Origin: Eremophila alpestris peregrina
Taxonomy: Eukaryota; Chordata; Aves; Passeriformes; Alaudidae
Direction: 5' to 3'
NCBI GenBank assembly: GCA_009792885.1
Contig: WMCF01000003.1
Coordinates: 17,198,297 to 17,262,296 of the forward strand
DNA: 64,000 nt
Part shown: positions 59,201 through 64,000 of the stretch, piece by piece
Layout: every line of letters starts with the position of its first letter
How positions within the stretch are numbered: position 1 is the first letter of the stretch
The notes under the pieces: generated by a model
Databases searched by the model: none
What the model was told of the DNA's origin: nothing
What the model saw: the letters and a program-made list of their open reading frames with translations, nothing else
Position numbers and translations under genes: made by a program

Positions 59201-62200
59201 AAGGCAAGCAGGAGAAAAAGATTCAGCAGCCCTGCTTTGAAAGACAGGAGTAGGTTGACAACTTAGCCATTTCAAGATAGCCAAAGCATGTCTGAAAGCC
59301 CTTGCAAAGGCTCTTTTGAACAGCAGGGACCAGCTTAATGAAAGGCAATCTACTTTCTCCATCAACATCCAGAAGAACCAAATGGCTGCACACATACACA
59401 TACCCAGCAACCAGACTCACCCCTGGCCAGACATGCTCAATTTCTGTCCTCACGACAGTGTTCACAGGGTCTTGGTTGCCAAACCAGTACTGCCGGCTGC
59501 GATAGACCACGCCGCAGTTGGGGCACTCGATCACGTACCTGCACAGGAGGAGGACAGGTCACCTCTCTGGCAAATCCCCTGCACCAGGCAGCACAGAGAG
59601 CAGGGAGATGTCAGCTGCAGTACTCACCCTGACCAGGCATACTTGGCAAGGCCCAGCCAAGGGGAATCCGTGGAAGCAGAGGTTTTTGGCACCACGCTGA
59701 CCTCCATCCCTCGTTCATAACAGGCCTACAACATAAAGGCTCCATTAAAACTACACTCTTGGGAATCCAAATCTACATCTGGCTGCTGTTTGGCCACATA
59801 AAGCATATAATTAGCATACAGAGGTCCATCACAAAGGAGCACTCATCAGAACTCATTTCAAAACAAAGCAAAAGCAAACCCACTATGAAGAATATCATCA
59901 GGGAAGTATTTCTACATCAATAAAGACCATGATGGTAGCCAAAAATTTTCCTGTCTCCTGCACAGATCCTTCAGAAAAATTGGCTAATACCAAGCACTGG
60001 GCATAAGCAAATAAGAGTAACCATGTCAAATATAGAAAAGGTCAACATCACCCAGGTTAAGAGCAGCCAGCTTCAAAATTTAGCTGGAAAATGACACAGA
60101 GCACATAGAGGTGATGGACTCTCCAAGCAAACACACAAGTCAAATAAAGATCAATTTTTCTTGTCAAGGCTATGAGCACCTCTCACATTAAAAATAAAAA
60201 AAAGGAAGAAAACAGGCACATGCCTATGATATTCCTCATTTACTTGGTCATTCTTTCCTTTTTCATTCTTCAGACCTTGTCCTTGTATCTCACCTTGCAA
60301 GTGTAGACTCTGTTATCATACTGGTGAGAATATCTGCATCGACTTTTGGATTCATGAGGGACTCCTTCCTTTGCATGGTTCATGCTCTTCTTACAGCCAC
60401 ACCTGAGTATGCAAGAGCAACCCATGAGTTGTTGCTCTTAGACACAGGACAGATGTCACCAAGATTTCATTTCTACTGCTATCTTGCATTTTTATAGATG
60501 CTGTGCTCTCAAACCATCTTCACAACTGTACATACAGCAATGACAGAATTTGTTATTGAAAGGCAGGCTCTTCAGAAGGAGGTGCAGCAACCGTTTCACA
60601 CACAGAGCAGCACCACACAACAATTCACTGCAGAAAATGCTGGGCATCAGAAAAGAAGCATCACCAGCCACAACATCATGTTGCTATACAGGTCCCAGAC
60701 TCAGAGCACTGACTGCCATCTACTGCCCTTCCAGGCTCAATCCCAGGGCTCTTTCCAGAGAGCGACAAGCCAAGATCTAATCAAATATGGAGCTCTACTT
60801 AGACCTAGTCACAGAACAGAGCCCCACTCCATGATGTGTGCTTTAGGATTGTTTATACTGTTTAAGCAATAATAATGTCAAGAAAAAAAACATCATAAGA
60901 AATTTCAGAGGATTTACCTAAACACTCCTTTCTTCCTGCCCTGCTTGCATTTGGGAAAAGATATGGGCAGCACAGGTTTGTAGTCAAGCACAAAAACAGA
61001 GTGGGAAAAACCATGCATCCAGCAGTGATGTGGCAATAGTGGTTGTCCAGTTTACACAGGAGTTGAATTTCAAGCTAATTCTGCCTGGAAGTACTATACT
61101 AGCTGAGGATAGATGATGTCAGGTGTCAAGATGTCACAGAAACTTCACATTCTGTGGCTGCAAGTGGGGGCAGCACTCTCCTCTAAGAGGATGGAGAAGC
61201 ATTTCTCATCTACTTACCCACAGCTTAGGCACACAGAGGAGCACGTGAAATATTCATCTGGAAAGAAAGAGCTGTGAGCCATCTGGTCATCAGGGATCTC
61301 CCCACTGAAGCGGTCACTTAGAGCCTGTCAAACAAAACAGAATGAACTGGAAAGGGATTAAGGGCAATGAAGACATTTTGAAAGATAAAGCACTGATTCC
61401 TCGACTGGAGGGGGAGGCAGAGAGAGTACACAGCTAACAAATGTGTCTTACTAGCCTGGAAAACAAAACAAGGATTGGAAACTAACCAAAAAGGCAATCT
61501 TGCACTTGTATGGAAGTGACTTGAATACTTGTAAGATACTCTTTTTCTCTGCTCTCCTCTCCTCCTGTCCCTAGTTTGAATTTTGTAGTAGACATGAGGG
61601 GTAGAAAATTGCATCCACCTCTGTGCATCCAATCCATGCTCAAAATAGCAGTGTTCTTGCTAAAAGGGCTTTGCATTCTGGAAACCCCTGAAAAGAAACT
61701 CATAGGATCATTTCTCATAGTTCATGAGAGCACATTTTTTGCCTCTTGGCTCAGAAAGTGCTGCCCTGAGCTTTCCTCTGGTCACTTGAACAACTGCTCT
61801 TCTCCGGTGAAATGGCAAAACTGAGACAAAGGGATTTGTACCCTTTCCTAGGAACATCCATTCTCAGATTAAGTCAGTCCTTAGCCTTGGCACATCTTTC
61901 AGTTTTTTTAGGTCTTATGTTTAGGGAAAAAAAAAAAAAAGCACTGGAACAAAGCAAATGGTTACAGTTTTTCTTGATGGAGGCATGAGATCTAGCTGAA
62001 ACTCTTCCTACAGCTGAGACTTATATAGTAGCTGCCTGTCTTTCTCTTCCTCCCCCTCCCCTCACAGGGCTGGGGTAGGTGGAGTGGGTGCATCTTTGCT
62101 GTCTAACAAGAGTTGACTGCACATACACACAGACTTGTGTATACCTCTCTCACCACAACTTCCCTCTGAAAAGTTCTCTATTTAAACATCTTATTTCACA

Positions 62201-63567
62201 TAATTTCAAGGAAATTTGCTTTACATTCTCTTTTAAGCCTGACTGATACTGATACTTTTGAATGAACTCACAAGTTAGAGGAAGTGGACAGAAATCTCTA
62301 GCAAGTCTTGTGTCCTCAGCAAGTGAAGTAAAAGAAGTTAATTTGTAGTCAGTAGTGATTTGAACACAGGAAACACTTTACTGGTCATGAATATAAGCAT
62401 ACCAGCAGCTATATCTGAAACCAGGCTTCTTGATTATTGCAATAAGGTCCTAGAAATTAAAGAAAAAGTAATGATTCCAACTGTTTTTCCCCTTGCTGCC
62501 TGTCTGCTCCCTAATGCAAAGAACTGAGTACACGCCACCCTGACACTTCTGTCCGTGCTTCAGCTACCACTGCTGCAGAGCAGCCAGAATTATCTGTTCC
62601 AGCAGCTGTGACTAACACCAGGAAAGACTGCTAACACTACCTCTTTCTGCAGATATGCCTCAGCTCTGCCTGCCCCTCCCCAATGACAGCTGTGCTCTTC
62701 AGGCCAAAGAAAATAAGATGTTAATCAGGCAGTAGTATGTGGAAACGTGTAGGAAAGACTGCAAATTTAAAGACCCAAAAATCCCTCTGACATCCTAGCG
62801 AAGTGAACGATCTAAGAAAAGCACTTGCTCTGAAGTAATACATCATTTGGCTTGATCCCATCCTGTTCCCTAGCTACCAGCACAACTCCTTCCTCCTTTT
62901 TGCCTCCTAGTCCTTGGGTTACGCTACTCAGTGCTAGGTTTTGCCAACTATTAACTCCTTCCAAGTCTCTTGCATTTTCTCCTCTTGTGCTGAGGCCAAC
63001 TTTAGGAATTTTACAATAAAAACCTTTTAAGGTCTCTCTTTGTAAATCACTCCCATTAAGTGCTTGTGGCTCACATCATCAGTTACTTTTTTCTTCCCAG
63101 CTTTATGCTCTTGCTCAATTTGGCTCTTTAACTTTTCTTGACCTTCCATGGTCTTTAGTAAAGTGTTTGTTTTAAAGTAAAAAAAAAACAACTACTCAGC
63201 CTCCTCAGCTGCTAGACGAAATTACAATTTTCATGGAAGACTTGCATGGAAGTCTGCATCACTGGTTCAGGTGCTCTGCCTTTATGAGCCACAGCTGAGT
63301 TAATAGCAACAGTGGTACACATAAACACTGTGGCAAATGCTTCTTCACTTACTTTCAGTGCTTTGTAGATAACCCCGGGCTGTCGAGGTGACCGAGTGGT
63401 GTTGTTCTCCAGCTGCTGCTCCACAGCTCGCCTAAGCCCAGAGAAATCTGTTGGAGGGTTGTATGTCCTTGTTCCCTTGTAGTGAATTGAGCTGAAAGCC
63501 TCAGGAAAACAGCTTAGCTTCCGAAACCGATCCTGAATGAGCTTCTCAGGAACCTCAGAAGGATGAT
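56040..63567 (-). CDS. ZFYVE1: ZFYVE1 (DFCP1), FYVE-domain protein, 3' part: nine coding exons for the last ~447 residues
   Basis: ZFYVE1/DFCP1 binds phosphatidylinositol 3-phosphate through tandem FYVE fingers and marks ER-derived omegasomes where autophagosomes form. It also has a P-loop NTPase region, which is encoded beyond 64,000 and not seen here. Exons in order of translation: 63567-63353, 61324-61218, 60402-60294, 59725-59628, 59538-59421, 59105-58935, 58165-57985, 57495-57382, 56272-56040. All phases join without a stop. The visible protein runs from HPSEVPEKLIQDRFRKLSCF, through a Cys-rich middle part (several CxxC pairs, in the segment linked to ER/Golgi targeting), to FYVE 1 and FYVE 2, each with four CxxC pairs and a KHHCRACG core, and the ending NCNKKPGDL. 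Human is 777 residues, so roughly 57% is visible. The gene is tail-to-tail with DCAF4. Identity is firm. Confidence 0.95.
57324..57358. repeat. A-rich tract in ZFYVE1 intron
   Basis: A9CA16-like run ending ATAAAACC, just downstream of an exon donor on the minus strand. There it reads as a long U-rich stretch about 25 nt inside the intron. Confidence 0.9.
57382..57495 (-). CDS. ZFYVE1: ZFYVE1 exon linking the two FYVE fingers
   Basis: Acceptor TTGTGCAG|AT; reads VAELPSDEEGGTLIARKVGE and AVQNTLGAVVTAMDIPL with split Asp and Gly codons; donor TTAG|GTGAGT. The amphipathic GTLIARKVGEAVQNTLG part is strongly conserved in the family. Confidence 0.95.
57985..58165 (-). CDS. ZFYVE1: ZFYVE1 exon: first FYVE finger
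   Basis: Acceptor GATTAG|AGT; reads SCKKCNTPFKDNDTKHHCRA, CGEGFCDGCSSKTRPVPERG and WGPAPVRVCDNCYDNRGIQL. Four CxxC pairs (CKKC, CRAC, CDGC, CDNC) supply the zinc ligands. Donor TTAG|GTAATC. Confidence 0.96.
58935..59105 (-). CDS. ZFYVE1: ZFYVE1 exon preceding first FYVE finger
   Basis: Acceptor CATTCCAG|ACT, 57 whole codons: TDGFLKDNNNAAQRLLDGMN, FMAQSVSELSLGPTKAVTSW and LTDQIAPAYWRPNSQIL. The WRPN near its end sits where FYVE domains usually have WxxD. Donor CTG|GTAAAT. Confidence 0.95.
59421..59538 (-). CDS. ZFYVE1: ZFYVE1 exon (CPNC zinc-ribbon-like segment)
   Basis: Acceptor TGTGCAG|G; reads YVIECPNCGVVYRSRQYWFG and NQDPVNTVVRTEIEHVWPG; donor GGG|GTGAGT. Confidence 0.95.
59628..59725 (-). 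CDS. ZFYVE1: ZFYVE1 exon
   Basis: Acceptor GTTGTAG|GCC; reads ACYERGMEVSVVPKTSASTD and SPWLGLAKYAWS with two bases left over; donor AGG|GTGAGT. The next intron (59539-59627) is only 89 bp. Confidence 0.95.
60294..60402 (-). CDS. ZFYVE1: ZFYVE1 exon (Cys-rich)
   Basis: Acceptor ACTCAG|G; reads CGCKKSMNHAKEGVPHESKS and RCRYSHQYDNRVYTCK; donor AAG|GTGAGA. Its cysteines pair with those at the end of the previous exon (SSVCLSCG). Confidence 0.95.
61218..61324 (-). CDS. ZFYVE1: ZFYVE1 exon
   Basis: Acceptor TTGACAG|GCT; reads ALSDRFSGEIPDDQMAHSSF and FPDEYFTCSSVCLSCG; donor GG|GTAAGT leaves two bases. Confidence 0.95.
61325..63352 (-). other. ZFYVE1: ZFYVE1 intron, ~2.0 kb
   Basis: The largest complete intron visible in the gene. 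It contains an A-run near 61926 and no exon or repeat that I recognise. Confidence 0.8.
63353..63567 (-). CDS. ZFYVE1: ZFYVE1 exon, most upstream one visible
   Basis: Acceptor TATATAG|AT completing an Asp codon from the previous exon outside the window; reads HPSEVPEKLIQDRFRKLSCF, PEAFSSIHYKGTRTYNPPTD, FSGLRRAVEQQLENNTTRSP and RQPGVIYKALK; donor AAA|GTAAGT. The pyrimidine tract before the acceptor is short and interrupted by TATATA. Confidence 0.93.
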
Positions 63568-64000
63568 CTATATATAAAGTATCAGCAAGTTCATAAACTG
63601 TTTAAAACAAAACTTTAATTGCATAGTACTTTCATATGCAATATAGACCTAGTTTCTTCATTAAATCTTCTAATGCATCTGGAATGCAGTCATCATTATA
63701 TTTTAAAACAAGGAAAAGAAACAAACTTTCCAAAAGCAGTCTCTGTTTTGTGATACACAGCTTTTAATTCTAAGACCAAGTTTCTCAGGCAAAACCAGAC
63801 ACATCTAGATTTTGAAACACAGATATCCAGATTAAGGAGCAAGTTAGGACATAATACAAGGAAACACAATGTCAGCACATTTGTTAGTTCTTTTCACCAG
63901 ACCATAACTTGGTATAGCTATTCCTAGCACCTGATAAGTGGAGGACATGAACCTGACAGACATGGGCTGCCTGTTCTCCATGCCAACCCTGTAGCAAGGA
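63568..64000 (-). other. ZFYVE1: ZFYVE1 intron (partial)
   Basis: AT-rich with no exon seen. The upstream exons, with the start codon, N-terminal zinc finger and P-loop region, must lie beyond the window. Confidence 0.75.

Noticed and set aside
1..64000. CRISPR arrays, operons, tRNA or rRNA genes, endogenous retroviruses
   Set aside because: No spaced direct repeats of CRISPR type, no bacterial gene structure, no cloverleaf with a GTTCGA-type box, and no LTR pairs or retroviral motifs were seen by eye; a covariance-model and repeat-library search would be needed to exclude small or decayed copies.

Overview
This is nuclear DNA of a vertebrate, almost certainly a bird. Evidence: spliced genes with GT-AG introns; several truncated CR1 retroposons (the main avian/sauropsid LINE) and no Alu/L1-like sequence; a compact gene structure; and the gene order DPF3 - DCAF4 - ZFYVE1, which matches the human chromosome 14q24 block in order and orientation. 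I cannot name the species. No open reading frame spans a whole gene, so coding exons were found by splice sites, reading phase and similarity to remembered vertebrate orthologues.

Layout. (1) About 1-9.4 kb: 5' end of DPF3 on the minus strand. Only coding exon 1 is present (9302-9333, MATVIHNPLKA); everything to its left is intron 1, and the remaining exons lie beyond position 1. A roughly 3 kb CpG-rich domain (7.3-10.2 kb) surrounds the promoter. (2) 10.2-33.1 kb: gene-poor spacer between the head-to-head genes DPF3 and DCAF4, holding old CR1 pieces, simple repeats, one isolated CpG-rich patch with a CTCF-like match (19.5-19.65 kb) and a duplicated 46-bp word. (3) 33.2-46.85 kb: complete DCAF4 on the plus strand, with a GC-rich promoter containing a 17-bp tandem repeat, a probable non-coding first exon, 13 coding exons and a poly(A) signal. 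The phases join without a frame break into about 502 residues. (4) 46.85 to about 54.6 kb: spacer between convergent genes, with nothing recognised. (5) About 54.6-64 kb: the 3' half of ZFYVE1 (DFCP1) on the minus strand, nine coding exons for the last ~447 residues including both FYVE fingers; the 5' part lies beyond 64,000.

The three genes are not a functional unit. DPF3 is a chromatin reader of the BAF complex, DCAF4 a substrate receptor of the CUL4-DDB1 ubiquitin ligase, and ZFYVE1 a PI3P-binding marker of omegasomes in autophagy. Their adjacency is ancient synteny.

The most notable observations are in DCAF4. One intron has hallmark U12 (minor spliceosome) signals starting ATATCCTTT, with a TTCCTTAAC branch site. 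Another intron starts with GC instead of GT, and reading phase requires it. The promoter carries 13 copies of a 17-bp GC-box-like unit, and a CR1 relic lies about 55 bp from a WD40 exon. I found no evidence for a new gene system, and I say so plainly.
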